Assembly: GCF_007747655.1 (NCBI RefSeq)
Contig: NZ_CP036274.1
Coordinates: forward strand, 7,316,001 to 7,380,000
Length of the DNA: 64,000 bases
Reading direction: 5' to 3'
DNA from: Anatilimnocola aggregata
GTDB lineage: Bacteria; Planctomycetota; Planctomycetia; Pirellulales; Pirellulaceae
Within the stretch, counting starts at the first letter, position 1. Each line of letters opens with the position of its first letter. Shown here in pieces: positions 25,517 to 34,517 of the stretch. The notes under the pieces were generated by a model, which saw nothing but the letters and a program-made list of their open reading frames with translations, ran no database searches and had not been told where the DNA came from. The position numbers and the translations under genes were made by a program.

Positions 25517-26719
25517 TCACTTCTCCTTCAACGAGACGCCGCTTCGGACTTGATCGCTGGGAAACGCTACGACGGTCTCACCTTCCGAAAGTCCCTGCAA
25601 GATCTGCGTCATCCTGCCATTGCTGCGGCCGCTGCTCACCGCGCGAAGTTCGGCTCGCCCATTCTTGTTTACAAAGACGGCCCATTCTGAGCCGCTACGA
25701 AACAGCGCCCCGGCAGGCAACTGCAGAGTGTCATCGATTTCCCAGATCACAATTGCAGCTTCGACTCGAAAGGCGTCTCCTAAACTGCGGAGCCGCTCGG
25801 GCGGTTCATCAAAATCGGCAATCACATTCACGCGTTGCTCTTCCACACCCAGGGCAGAGATCTTGGTGAAGCCCGATGGCTCTACGAGACGCACTCTTCC
25901 CTTGAGCGGCACTTCGCCTCCCCAGTGCTGTAGAATGACCCGTGCCCCAGACTGAATCTGCGCCGCGTCGGCCGACAACACATCGATTTCCATTTCCAGC
26001 TCCTGCGTGTTGCCGACTTCGAGCAGGGATTTGCCCGGCGTTACGACAGCGGCACTTTCCTGCAATACCCGCAGCACGCGTCCCGAAATCGGCGAACGGA
26101 TTTCGAGCCGCGTTTGGTCGGATTCGACGTCAGTGATTGGGCGGGTTCGGACAAAAGCAGACTTCGCCAGATCTAATTCATACTTGGCGACCTGTAAAGC
26201 AAACACCGCAGCCCGGAGAGTCTCCGCGGCGATTCGTTCTTGGTGTTCAGCCGCATCGAGCAGTTCTTTGGAAATTGCGTTGGTCAGGCTGAGTCCCTTC
26301 GCTCGCTGATACTGGTGGTCCGCAAGGCCATGAGCTTCGCGAGCTGCAGCGCTGCGAGCCTCCGCCTGCTGCGTTGCCGATTCGGCGGATTTCACCCGAG
26401 CTTCTGACTCCGCACGCAGGCGGGCATCGAGCAACGCGGGATCGGTTGGCTGAATCGTCGCCAGCACAGTCTTTTCAGCTTCGATAGTATCGCCAGCTTC
26501 CAATTCGATGCGAGTTAGTTGACCTGTCAACGGTGCCGAAACTATGTACCGCTCCTTGACTCGCGTTTTACCGTCTTCCTCGACTACTACCTGCAATGGC
26601 CCGCGAGTTACCCGTACGACATCCACTTCCACCGGCCGCGGCCAGAGCGCGTACGCAAGCAAGGCAGCGCCTCCGAGAGCAGCAGCAACGAGTGGTAATT
26701 GGCGGACGATTGCTTTCAT
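25517..26719 (-). CDS. HlyD/MacA-like membrane fusion protein (ABC exporter adaptor)
   Basis: 400 residues. An N-terminal transmembrane helix (residues ~8-26) is followed by a lipoyl/barrel-sandwich half (KTRVKERYIVSAPLTGQL, TRIELEAGDTI), a long helical hairpin (~95-190, Ala/Glu/Gln-rich), the second lipoyl half (IRSPISGRVLRVLQES) and a beta-barrel domain ending VAFPSDQVRSG. It links an inner-membrane transporter to the periplasm. It is the last gene of a three-gene operon: ATPase (29820-29089), permease (29085-26722) and this gene, separated by only 2-3 bases. Substrate is unknown; macrolide, lipid or peptide exporters share the layout. Confidence 0.9.
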   Translation of the reverse strand: MKAIVRQLPLVAAALGGAALLAYALWPRPVEVDVVRVTRGPLQVVVEEDGKTRVKERYIVSAPLTGQLTRIELEAGDTIEAEKTVLATIQPTDPALLDARLRAESEARVKSAESATQQAEARSAAAREAHGLADHQYQRAKGLSLTNAISKELLDAAEHQERIAAETLRAAVFALQVAKYELDLAKSAFVRTRPITDVESDQTRLEIRSPISGRVLRVLQESAAVVTPGKSLLEVGNTQELEMEIDVLSADAAQIQSGARVILQHWGGEVPLKGRVRLVEPSGFTKISALGVEEQRVNVIADFDEPPERLRSLGDAFRVEAAIVIWEIDDTLQLPAGALFRSGSEWAVFVNKNGRAELRAVSSGRSNGRMTQILQGLSEGETVVAFPSDQVRSGVSLKEK

Positions 26720-26721
26720 AA

Positions 26722-29085
26722 CTAATCGCGAGTCTTAAGCACTTCGACCAAATTGACGTGATCCATTCGTCGACGTACCGCCAGTGCCGAGGCCATGGCT
26801 GCAAGAATCACGACGACAATGGCGAAGGCATAGGTTCGGCCGTGAATGATCAAAGGAAAACGATGGACTTCCGTGTTCAGGGCGGCCGTGAGGAGCCAAG
26901 CGAACCCATGCCCCACTACCAACCCCCAGGGAATCGCTGCCACCACCAGTATGGCGAGTTCGCCGAGCAACACCCATGAAGTCTCGCCGCGTGTGAATCC
27001 GAGCACGCGTAACGTGGCTAGCTCACGGCTCCGCTCAGCGAGTGATACTCGGGCGCAGTTGTAAACCACGCCGATTGCGACGATGCAGGCGAACAACACG
27101 TTAATTCCTTTCATCCGGAGCAAATTCTCTGCCATCGTCTTTTGATAACTGTCGATTGCGGCTCGTTTGATGCTAATGCCTGCAACTCGCGGCGTCTGTT
27201 TCAGTTCCCGATACAGTTCAGGCATTTGATTGCGATCCGCCAGCAGAAATGCACCCGAGATAGCATCCTGCTCTCGCAACAAACGTCGCAATGTTGCCAG
27301 CTCAATATAGGCATTCAGATCGAGATAGTCGTCGATCACCGCCACGATGGAAACGTCGGAAGCAATCCGTAAGCCTTCGAGCACTTCGAGTTTCACGATA
27401 TCTCCGACGCGGCATTGCAGCACCTCCGCCAGACGACGCGAGATCACCAGTCCAGACTGAGGAAGCGGCATGGGGCCCCGCTGAGGATCAACAACTCGCA
27501 TCAACTGTGCATCAGCAGTAAGTCCCAGCAAATCCAGGCGGCGCTGGTTTTGTCGATGGACAAGGCGGACGGGAACAGCTCGAAAGGGTTCCACCACGAT
27601 AACTCCGGGCAGCTTCCCCAAGTCTCGTGCGGCCTGCCCGGTTGTGGGCTCTACGAAAGAGACCATCAGATCCTGACGTTGTGTGGTGAAGAACTGAAAG
27701 TCCATGACGTGATCGACGGTATCTTCCAAAAAGTTGCCCATGACGAGAATCGCAATGGACAAAGCGATTCCGAGTGACGAGAAAAACGCACGCAATGGTC
27801 GCCGCTCCAGCTGCCGCAATATCATGCGCACGATCTGTGGTAGCCAGGATTGCAACCCCATCCGCTCCAGCAAACTGCGTTGATATTTCCGCGGAGCTTC
27901 CGGCTGCATCGCTTGGGCGGGCGGCAACGACGCCGCATTCCAAACAGCATTCCACACGCCAGCGAGAACGGCTGTGACACCGACCGCGGCTGTAAGCAGG
28001 ACCAGCCACCAGTCCAGCCGATATTGCATGACGGGAAAGCGAAAGAATTCGGCGTACATGATCGTTAAGTCGACTCCGAACTTTGCACCGATAGCTGTAC
28101 CCAGGAGACTGCCGACCAACCCAATCACAAGTGCGTACTGCAGGTAATGAATCGCAATCTCTCGCTGCAAGTACCCAAATGCTCTCAGCATGGCAATGAG
28201 TTCGCGCTGGATTGCAATTTGCCTGGTCATTACCACTTGGAGAAGGAAGATGGTGACGGCCAGAAAGATGGCCGGCGGCACGAGAGCCATCGTACGTAGC
28301 TGAACGAGTTCGTTCTCCAGGAACCGATGCGACGGCTGCAGTTCACGGCCATACGCATTGGAGCCCCCATACGGTGCCAGGAGTTCATCGAGCTGCGCAA
28401 GTACAGCCGCTTCGCGGGCCGAAGGTAATAGTGTGACTGATACGTCGTTGAAGGCTTCGTGCATGTCGAACGCCGACGACAGTTCCTCGTAACCCATCCA
28501 GAGCACTCCGAACCGCCTGTCATCCGGGAGTAATTCACCAGGCCGTACGGAGTAAACAAACTCGGGCGACAGCACGACGCCGACGACCTGCAGCCGCTGT
28601 TGTTTTCCGTTGATCACGGCGGTCAGTGGCGAACCTGGATGCAATTGATGCGTACGGGCAAAAGCTTCCGAAACCAGCACCTCCCCGCTGCGGCGAGTTC
28701 CCAACATACGACCTTCACGCAGGTACAATCGGTTGACTAGCGGCAATCCCCTGTCAGGATGTGAGACCAACCGGCCGGTTCCTGGCTCCAGCAAACCAGG
28801 AATATCGAGCGTGACCATCATTACGACTCGCGCCTCCGCCGCAGCGACTCCATCGATCGCCCGAATTCGCGGCAGCAGTGCGAGCGGAGCACGCTTGAGG
28901 TGCACGAAGCCCTGTCCGAAGTTGGCCTGAGAGTAAAAGTCGGCTCTGGTGCGATTCAGCGAAAGTAGCGTGCTGATCGACATCACGACCGTTGCCACAC
29001 CAGCCGCCATTACCAGCACGATGGCCAGGTTCTGCCAGCGCAATTGCCAAAGCTCGCGCCACAACTTGGAATGAATAGCCCGCAT
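26722..29085 (-). CDS. FtsX-like ABC transporter permease
   Basis: 787 residues, the double-length form with two FtsX/MacB halves. An N-terminal helix at ~16-38 is followed by a periplasmic MacB-PCD-like domain, a cluster of three helices (~270-390: [52 protein letters not shown]), a second periplasmic domain beginning [18 protein letters not shown], and a final three-helix bundle (~650-780). The sequence ends [14 protein letters not shown]. It should form the transmembrane channel or mechanotransmission part of a MacB/LolCDE-type exporter with the ATPase immediately upstream. Confidence 0.9.
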   Translation of the reverse strand: MRAIHSKLWRELWQLRWQNLAIVLVMAAGVATVVMSISTLLSLNRTRADFYSQANFGQGFVHLKRAPLALLPRIRAIDGVAAAEARVVMMVTLDIPGLLEPGTGRLVSHPDRGLPLVNRLYLREGRMLGTRRSGEVLVSEAFARTHQLHPGSPLTAVINGKQQRLQVVGVVLSPEFVYSVRPGELLPDDRRFGVLWMGYEELSSAFDMHEAFNDVSVTLLPSAREAAVLAQLDELLAPYGGSNAYGRELQPSHRFLENELVQLRTMALVPPAIFLAVTIFLLQVVMTRQIAIQRELIAMLRAFGYLQREIAIHYLQYALVIGLVGSLLGTAIGAKFGVDLTIMYAEFFRFPVMQYRLDWWLVLLTAAVGVTAVLAGVWNAVWNAASLPPAQAMQPEAPRKYQRSLLERMGLQSWLPQIVRMILRQLERRPLRAFFSSLGIALSIAILVMGNFLEDTVDHVMDFQFFTTQRQDLMVSFVEPTTGQAARDLGKLPGVIVVEPFRAVPVRLVHRQNQRRLDLLGLTADAQLMRVVDPQRGPMPLPQSGLVISRRLAEVLQCRVGDIVKLEVLEGLRIASDVSIVAVIDDYLDLNAYIELATLRRLLREQDAISGAFLLADRNQMPELYRELKQTPRVAGISIKRAAIDSYQKTMAENLLRMKGINVLFACIVAIGVVYNCARVSLAERSRELATLRVLGFTRGETSWVLLGELAILVVAAIPWGLVVGHGFAWLLTAALNTEVHRFPLIIHGRTYAFAIVVVILAAMASALAVRRRMDHVNLVEVLKTRD

Positions 29086-29088
29086 GGG

Positions 29089-29820
29089 TCACCAGACAAT
29101 TTCTACGGCTGGCGCCCGCCGCTGGTTGACGACAATCTCGACGATGCGACCATCGGAGAGTCGCAGTACGCGGTCTGCCATGCCGGCAATTGCCGCATTG
29201 TGGGTAATGATGGCAGTCGTCGTTCCCAACTGGCGGTTGATTTGCTCAATCGCCTGCAAAACAACAATCCCCGTCTTTACGTCCAGCGCTCCAGTCGGTT
29301 CGTCGCACAACAGAACGTCGGGTTGTTTGGCAATCGCCCGCGCAATGGCCACTCGCTGTTGTTCACCGCCGCTGAGTTGCGCCGGGTAATGGTTCAAACG
29401 TTCGCCAAGTCCGACCAGGCGCAACGCTTCCGCAGGCGGGATCGGCCGCTCTGCGATTTCAGTCACTAGCGCGACGTTTTCTTCGGCGGTCAGACTAGCG
29501 ACCAGATTGTAAAACTGAAAGACAAATCCCACATGCTCGCGGCGATAGTGGGTCAGCAGGGCATCGTCGTTCCGCGAAAGATCATGATCGCGAAACCGCA
29601 CCTGCCCCGAGGTCGGCACATCAAGGCCTCCCAGGATGTTCAATAACGTCGACTTGCCACTACCCGAGGCACCTAGCAAGACCACAAACTCACCAGGAAA
29701 CAGATCGAGATCGACGCCGCGCAAGGCGTGAATGTCCGTCTCACCCGCGCGGTAGACCTTCGTAATACCGCGAGCTTGAAACAGCGGTAAGCGGTCAGTC
29801 TTTGATTGTCGAGTCGTCAT
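29089..29820 (-). CDS. MacB/LolD-type ABC transporter ATPase
   Basis: 243 residues from the ATG at 29820; the longer open frame upstream is not family-like. Walker A is GASGSGKST, the Q-loop is FVFQFYNL, the signature is [14 protein letters not shown], Walker B is [13 protein letters not shown] and the H-loop is IITHN. The LDVKTG sequence after Walker B is typical of the MacB/LolD subfamily. It powers the FtsX-like permease whose ATG lies 3 bases downstream of its stop. It is first in the operon. Confidence 0.93.
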   Translation of the reverse strand: MTTRQSKTDRLPLFQARGITKVYRAGETDIHALRGVDLDLFPGEFVVLLGASGSGKSTLLNILGGLDVPTSGQVRFRDHDLSRNDDALLTHYRREHVGFVFQFYNLVASLTAEENVALVTEIAERPIPPAEALRLVGLGERLNHYPAQLSGGEQQRVAIARAIAKQPDVLLCDEPTGALDVKTGIVVLQAIEQINRQLGTTTAIITHNAAIAGMADRVLRLSDGRIVEIVVNQRRAPAVEIVW

Positions 29821-30261
29821 AGGTTCGCAACATGGAAGAACTTTCGAATCGACAGCGGTTGCCTCGCCATTGCAATTACTGCACCGACGCATTTGAGCGG
29901 CAATAAGGAGGCGCACACTCCTCGCGACTGTGCGAATTAGCGCGCGAGTGTGACAGAAAGAGGGTCGCTGCAACTCACTGACATTTACCACTTGGCTCGA
30001 GATTACGCAGATGACGGCCTCCGAAATGGAATTGGCAAAGCCCAGTACAGACGCTGAATGACACCAAGGTGAACCGGTCAGCTGCTGAATGACGAAAAAC
30101 TCGACTTGCCGCGTGCAGTTCAAACGAACGCGAAGTTGTCCGCCGCTATCGCTGAAACCAGCACGACGACATCTGCGAAAACGAACGGCATAAACGCGAG
30201 TACGTGGACCAGTCACTTAACGATACCCCTGCGTTTTCTCAGGCTGTTAAGCGCCTAAGCT
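29821..30261. other. Intergenic region upstream of the ABC exporter operon
   Basis: About 440 bases without a recognised gene. It must hold the exporter operon promoter, but I see no clear hairpin, operator or repeat. Confidence 0.4.
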
Positions 30262-31368
30262 TCATGTACCTACGATAGCGAGCACAATCTCCAAGATGAT
30301 TAGCACCACGACGCTCAACTCCAGCAATTCGAGCCGGAACATCGAAGACTGCTCGGCCAATGTCTCGTGGACATCGGAGGTGACATCGATCGCTTGTCGA
30401 ACATTTTGTGCCCACTCTCGCAAGTGAAAACGATCTGCAAGCAGACGATAGACCCTGGAAAGATACTGATCGCCTACCAATTGGAGGGTGCTATCGGCTC
30501 GTTCAAATGTACCGACTGCGTCCATGCGGATCTCGGTAAGGAAGCGAAGCGGTCTGGCGTGCGTCCGCCAAAATGGGAGCCACGAGCGAGCCGAAGCTTG
30601 TATCTGGCGTCGCGCAATTTTCAGTGCAGAGTCTACTTTCTGATCCAAGTATCGATATTCAAGCAACTGAAGATTTGCAAACTCGATCGTATGCAGCGTC
30701 TCGTCACAATCGCAGTCGATAATTACTGTGGCAGCCCAGTCAATAAACACGATATCGTTTCGGCCATAGGATATCTGGCACCGTAAAGCCTCGGACATCT
30801 CTACATCAGACAAAGGTTCTTTCGTGAGTCGGAGCAAGCTGACAATCGATGGAGCCAACTGAGTGTTCACTACGCCATTCTCAACGAGCAATGGGTGCGG
30901 ATCGATTTGGAATATAAAGTATTCCTCGTAAGACTCGTTCCAAAGCGGTTCGTCGATCGTCGGGAACAGTTTGTCGAAAATGGGCTTAGCGACAGAGTGC
31001 GCCAATGACTGAAGCCAATTCTGATTCGCGAGATTCACTGCCAGTTCGCGTAGTTGGCCCAGCTCTAAATTAATCGGAACTCGGAACGCAACATTTGCTG
31101 CTCCAAATTCGAAGACAATAACCTCCGCATCCGCGGCAGATTCGAGACTTGGAAAAGGCAATCGGATACTTCCTAAGCTACACCGAACCGGCGACGGTCG
31201 ATAAGCGATTGCATCGGGAGTGCGCCTGCGGCGGGGAAGATCGCCAACTTCTGCGGGGATTTGCCGTATTGCTTGTTCAAGGTCAACTGACTCACCCCAG
31301 TCAAAAGCAATGATGCAATGTAACTTACCCGAGACGCGTATCTCATCAACCTTTGCTTCGCTTGCCAT
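30262..31368 (-). CDS. RMD1/YagE (DUF155) family membrane protein
   Basis: 368 residues from the ATG at 31368, with GGTGG just upstream; a GTG two codons earlier is possible. The C-terminal third is diagnostic: LVGDQYLSRVYRLLADRFHL, WAQNVRQAIDVTSDVHETLA, EQSSMFRLELLELSVVVLII and a terminal hydrophobic helix (VVVLIILEIVLAIVG), as in yeast Rmd1/Sif2 and mitochondrial RMND1. The N-terminal part has beta-rich VIVFEFGAANVAFRV. Bacterial members are poorly characterised; the terminal helix suggests tail anchoring in the membrane. It starts a run of stress-related genes on this strand. Confidence 0.85.
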   Translation of the reverse strand: MASEAKVDEIRVSGKLHCIIAFDWGESVDLEQAIRQIPAEVGDLPRRRRTPDAIAYRPSPVRCSLGSIRLPFPSLESAADAEVIVFEFGAANVAFRVPINLELGQLRELAVNLANQNWLQSLAHSVAKPIFDKLFPTIDEPLWNESYEEYFIFQIDPHPLLVENGVVNTQLAPSIVSLLRLTKEPLSDVEMSEALRCQISYGRNDIVFIDWAATVIIDCDCDETLHTIEFANLQLLEYRYLDQKVDSALKIARRQIQASARSWLPFWRTHARPLRFLTEIRMDAVGTFERADSTLQLVGDQYLSRVYRLLADRFHLREWAQNVRQAIDVTSDVHETLAEQSSMFRLELLELSVVVLIILEIVLAIVGT

Positions 31369-31464
31369 TTCCACCTTTAGTCACTTCCAGCATGGCCGAC
31401 ATAGGGAACGTTGCAAATCAGTTGGACGGGCAACCGGACTTTCGGGGACGCCATTCATTGAATG

Positions 31465-31920
31465 CTACTCGCAACGCGAGGCTGCGGCTTCAGCAATACC
31501 TTGCGGTGTTCCGGACCGGAGCAAAGCAGCAATCCGTTGAAAGTCCTCTCCGTAAGCTGCCAGGATATCGTCGAGTGTGACAATCCCGCAGATGCGTCCG
31601 AGTTCGTCTTCAACGGGAAGTCGTCTTACGCAATTTTGCTGCATGACTTGTAGTGCCCGAACACTACCCTCGGTTTCGGCAATCACCACGGGAGACGTGG
31701 TCATGACATCAGCCAAGAGAGTGGTAGTCGGGGCCTTACCTGCAGCGAGGACTCGTTCGACTAGATCTCGATCGGTGATCATTCCCACAGCTGCATAAGC
31801 ATCATTCACGACGACAAGTGATCCGACCGCTCGCTGCCGCATACGCACGGCGGCCTGTTGCGCAGTTTCCTGCGCTTCCGCAAAGTCTGGAGCACGGCTC
31901 ATTATGGTCTTCACCAACAT
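31465..31920 (-). CDS. CBS-domain pair protein
   Basis: 151 residues forming one Bateman module: TIMSRAPDFAEAQETAQQA with GMITDRDLVERVL (CBS1) and VMTTSPVVIAETEGSVRALQ with GIVTLDDILAAYGED (CBS2). There is no fused enzyme or channel. Such proteins bind adenine nucleotides and sense energy charge. Together with the Hsp20 gene upstream and the RMD1 gene downstream on the same strand, it fits a stress-adaptation group. Confidence 0.93.
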   Translation of the reverse strand: MLVKTIMSRAPDFAEAQETAQQAAVRMRQRAVGSLVVVNDAYAAVGMITDRDLVERVLAAGKAPTTTLLADVMTTSPVVIAETEGSVRALQVMQQNCVRRLPVEDELGRICGIVTLDDILAAYGEDFQRIAALLRSGTPQGIAEAAASRCE

Positions 31921-32019
31921 GTGTGGTTCCCTCGATCATGTTGCCCTACTATCTTCCCTCACTTACCGTCCCCAAGGCCCAATCCTGGGGATATTGCTCG
32001 TTTAGCGGGAACGAATTGC

Positions 32020-32469
32020 CTACCCTTGACCGGCTTTGACCACGATCTTTTTCGGCCGCGCTTCTTCAGTTTTGGGAAGCTTGACCGTTAGCACTCCGGC
32101 CGTATATTCCGCTGCAACTTCATCCGCCTGAATATTGCACGGAAGAGTCACCGTGCGAGCAAACTTACCGGTTCGGCGTTCTGTGCGATGCCAGGTTTTG
32201 CCTTTCTCCTCTTTTTCTTCTTTGCGTTCGCCGCGAACGGTAACGACGTTGCCGTTCACATCGATATCGAAGTCTTGAGCATTCATTGCTGGTGCATCCA
32301 GCCGCAATTCGAAAGCATTGACCGTCTCGGCAATGTCCAGGGGGGCTGCGATTTCCGACGTCAGCCAACCATCTGTGGGCTCGCCGAGGAAACGCCCCAG
32401 CACATCTTCGACTTCATCGCGGAGATGCTTCAGTCCCTGAGTTCGGCGAGTTGCCAGTGTCCCAATCAT
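32020..32469 (-). CDS. Small heat-shock protein Hsp20
   Basis: 149 residues. The alpha-crystallin domain runs from residue ~45 to the C-terminus, with APLDIAETVNAFELRLDAPA, FDIDVNGNVVTVRGERKEEK, TERRTGKFARTVTLPCNI and AEYTAGVLTVKLPK, then a basic tail. Members act as ATP-independent holdases that form large oligomers. The upstream gene on the opposite strand encodes a universal stress protein, so the 397 bp between them probably hold divergent promoters. Confidence 0.95.
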   Translation of the reverse strand: MIGTLATRRTQGLKHLRDEVEDVLGRFLGEPTDGWLTSEIAAPLDIAETVNAFELRLDAPAMNAQDFDIDVNGNVVTVRGERKEEKEEKGKTWHRTERRTGKFARTVTLPCNIQADEVAAEYTAGVLTVKLPKTEEARPKKIVVKAGQG

Positions 32470-32866
32470 GACGATGTTCCTTTCTGCTTGAGAAAGCCAG
32501 CGAATATGATTCGTTCTTTTGCAATCAGGATGCCAAGAACTTTAGAAATGTGATTTGGGCGACTTAGTCGAAGTAGAACGCATTCTTGATTTACCTCACG
32601 CTAGTCGGATGATCGCTAAAACGCTTCAAATGACACATAGCGCGCGAAGCCGCACACCCACCTCGCTGGTACTGATACCGACACAGTGGAGCATCGCCAG
32701 CAATTCGGCAAATGGCGGACTGCATTCAGCAATTTCTGTCGTAAGTCGAGTCAAAGAGTGCGAGGTTAACTATTTGTGCTCGACGGCATTCCAATTGCGA
32801 TCAAGAGGGAGAGGAACGATAAGTCCGTTAAGCCTCGTTCGGATTCACCAATCGGAGATGCCTTCC
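32470..32866. other. Divergent intergenic region (Hsp20 / universal stress protein)
   Basis: The promoters of both genes must lie here. I see no CIRCE-like inverted repeat and no strong hairpin. Confidence 0.4.
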
Positions 32867-33334
32867 ATGACCACGAGAATTCTCTTCCCTGTTGATTTTT
32901 CCCAAGGATATCAGCAGGCACTGAAGCTAGCCGTTTCTCTGGCCCGCGATCACCGGGGCGAGCTCTTGCTGCTCCACATCGAAGAACCGCCCATGGCGTA
33001 CGGTGGCGGTGAGTTCTACTACGGACCCGCAGAACCCAATCGCGAACACCTTCAACGAATGCTCGATGAAATCGTCGTTGATGATCCTAATATCCCGGTT
33101 CGACGGTACGTCGGGATGGGATCTCCAGGCTCGGAGATCGTCAAATTTGCCGCGGACCACCGCGTTAGCAATATTGTCATGCCGACGCATGGCCGGACTG
33201 GTTTACGACGCCTGTTGATGGGCAGCGTCGCGGAAGAAGTCGTTCGCAAAGCCCATTGTCCGGTGATCACTATCAAGTGCACAACAGCCGCGGCAGAAGC
33301 CGCGACTCAAAAAGAGGAGTGCTCCAATGTCTGA
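32867..33334 (+). CDS. Universal stress protein (UspA family)
   Basis: 155 residues from the ATG at 32867 with GGAG 9 bases upstream; an ATG three codons earlier overlaps that site. The UspA fold is seen in MTTRILFPVDFSQGYQQALK, LARDHRGELLLLHIEEPP, and the ATP-binding-type glycine loop MPTHGRTGLRRLLMGSVAEEVVRKAHCPVITI (G-x2-G-x9-G-S). A close paralogue lies at 46274-46738. Its stop overlaps the ATG of the next gene by 8 bases, showing translational coupling. Confidence 0.95.
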   Translation: MTTRILFPVDFSQGYQQALKLAVSLARDHRGELLLLHIEEPPMAYGGGEFYYGPAEPNREHLQRMLDEIVVDDPNIPVRRYVGMGSPGSEIVKFAADHRVSNIVMPTHGRTGLRRLLMGSVAEEVVRKAHCPVITIKCTTAAAEAATQKEECSNV

Positions 33335-33806
33335 ACATGACGACTGCCGCGCTTACACGGACCTTATTCGGCTGCAACACCGAGAATTGCGTCGCCTAAT
33401 CGAGCAATTACTTCCATTGGTTCGGGTTGCTGGGGAGTGCAATTCGGCCTTTAATGACGCAAAGCAATTGGTCGGTGATCTGGCGGATCATTTCGCGAAG
33501 CATGTGGCACAGGAAACTGGCGGAGGCTGTGTTGAAGAGGCTGTTTGCCGATGTCCACGGTTGAAATTGCAAGTTCGCGATGTGTACGCACAGTATCCGA
33601 AAATCCAGGCAGAAATCGCCCGCATTTTCGCCAAGTTCGTGAGTTGCGGTCAACTTGGATCAACCAGCCGGATGGTCGAGCAGGAACTTGTCCAGTTAGC
33701 TCAAAGCTTCGACCGCTTAGAGAGCGATGAACGCTATATCCTGCGCGAGGCATTCGGCTCGGACGAGTCGTTCGCTTCGATCAAAACAGAGTCGAGTCCT
33801 GAATGA
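33327..33806 (+). CDS. Hemerythrin-like (HHE) helical protein
   Basis: 159 residues, overlapping the universal stress protein gene by 8 bases. The sequence LIRLQHRELRRLIEQLLPLV, DLADHFAKHVAQETGGGCVE and the following helices resemble the HHE cation-binding family, with His at helices 1 and 2 and a Cys pair (CVEEAVCRCP). A di-iron or oxygen-sensing role is typical for the family, but I cannot identify all ligands with certainty. Coupling to a Usp gene suggests a role in oxygen or oxidative stress. Confidence 0.6.
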   Translation: MSEHDDCRAYTDLIRLQHRELRRLIEQLLPLVRVAGECNSAFNDAKQLVGDLADHFAKHVAQETGGGCVEEAVCRCPRLKLQVRDVYAQYPKIQAEIARIFAKFVSCGQLGSTSRMVEQELVQLAQSFDRLESDERYILREAFGSDESFASIKTESSPE

Positions 33807-33849
33807 TGTAAACGACGGTCGAATAGTGCAGCGCGCGGCGGAGCCGATG

Positions 33850-34070
33850 GTCGGTCGCTGCCACCTGTCGCGAAACCAGGGGCAATACGGCGTCCACGTG
33901 CTCGTCGGGAACCGGCTTCACCTTCTCGGGCTCGCGGGCGGTCGTTCTGCCCTTCTTCAAAGGCGACACCGACCGCAGGCCCTCCAACACTAACGGTGGA
34001 ATCAGCTCATTCTCCACGCCCCAGCGGAAGATTCGCCGGATGCGGAGAATCCGCCGATTGATTTCGGGCC
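33850..34070 (-). pseudogene. Tyrosine recombinase fragment
   Basis: Read leftwards from the MITE edge, the minus strand gives NRRILRIRRIFRWGVENELI, then LVLEGLRSVSPLKKGRT and VKPVPDEHVDAVLPLVSRQV. This matches the core-binding/catalytic junction of the integrase at 54990-56270 (IKRMFRWAVENELIP, VSGLKKGRS). Catalytic Arg-His-Arg-Tyr residues are missing on the 3' side, and the N-terminus is cut off by the 218-bp MITE at 34071. It is a remnant of a past integration event. Confidence 0.7.
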
Positions 34071-34288
34071 CTGCTGTGTGTCACGACATTATGGAGTTTT
34101 ATGCGAGAGTTCTCGCCACCCCACGTATGGGTGACTGCGATATGCCGGTTCTTGAATGAGGACAACGCGTTACGGCAATAAGGGTCTGAAGCAGAATCGC
34201 TAGGTGGTATTTCCGGCCAGCCCCCCTTTTTTGGATTGGGTGGCGAGAACTCGCGCACAAAAGTCCCAAATGTTGTGACGCGCAGCAG
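34071..34288. mobile_element. 218-bp MITE, copy 2
   Basis: Same length and nearly the same interior as 8797-9014 (CACGTATGGGTGACTGCG, then GGTCTGAAGCAGAATCGC). The right TIR is well conserved while the left TIR has several substitutions (GACATTATGGAGTTTTATGC). It inserted into, or at the edge of, a tyrosine recombinase remnant. About 230 bp of unassigned sequence follow before the next gene. Confidence 0.9.
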
Positions 34289-34465
34289 GGCAAAGAACCA
34301 ATCGGCAGTAGTCGTTCTAAGCTGAAGAAACTTCGGCAGGTGGGCATGATCTAGATTGTCGACAAACTTCAGGATTTCCACCTCAAAGATGCATTGCAGC
34401 AGTTCACCGGTTCGGCTGTGTTGGGCCGACTTGGTTTCATGGCAGTTGCAGCTGTATGGTTTTCG

Positions 34466-34498
34466 GAGGTGTCGTCTCAAATGCAAAGACGACACCTC
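34466..34498 (-). terminator. Strong hairpin downstream of the giant secreted protein gene
   Basis: GAGGTGTCGTCT and AGACGACACCTC form a perfect 12-bp stem around a 9-nt loop, 20 bp after the stop of the minus-strand gene. No T-run follows on that strand, so it may act as a 3'-end processing or stabilising hairpin rather than a classical terminator. Confidence 0.6.
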
Positions 34499-34517
34499 TC
34501 GAACATCTGGAGTCGAC

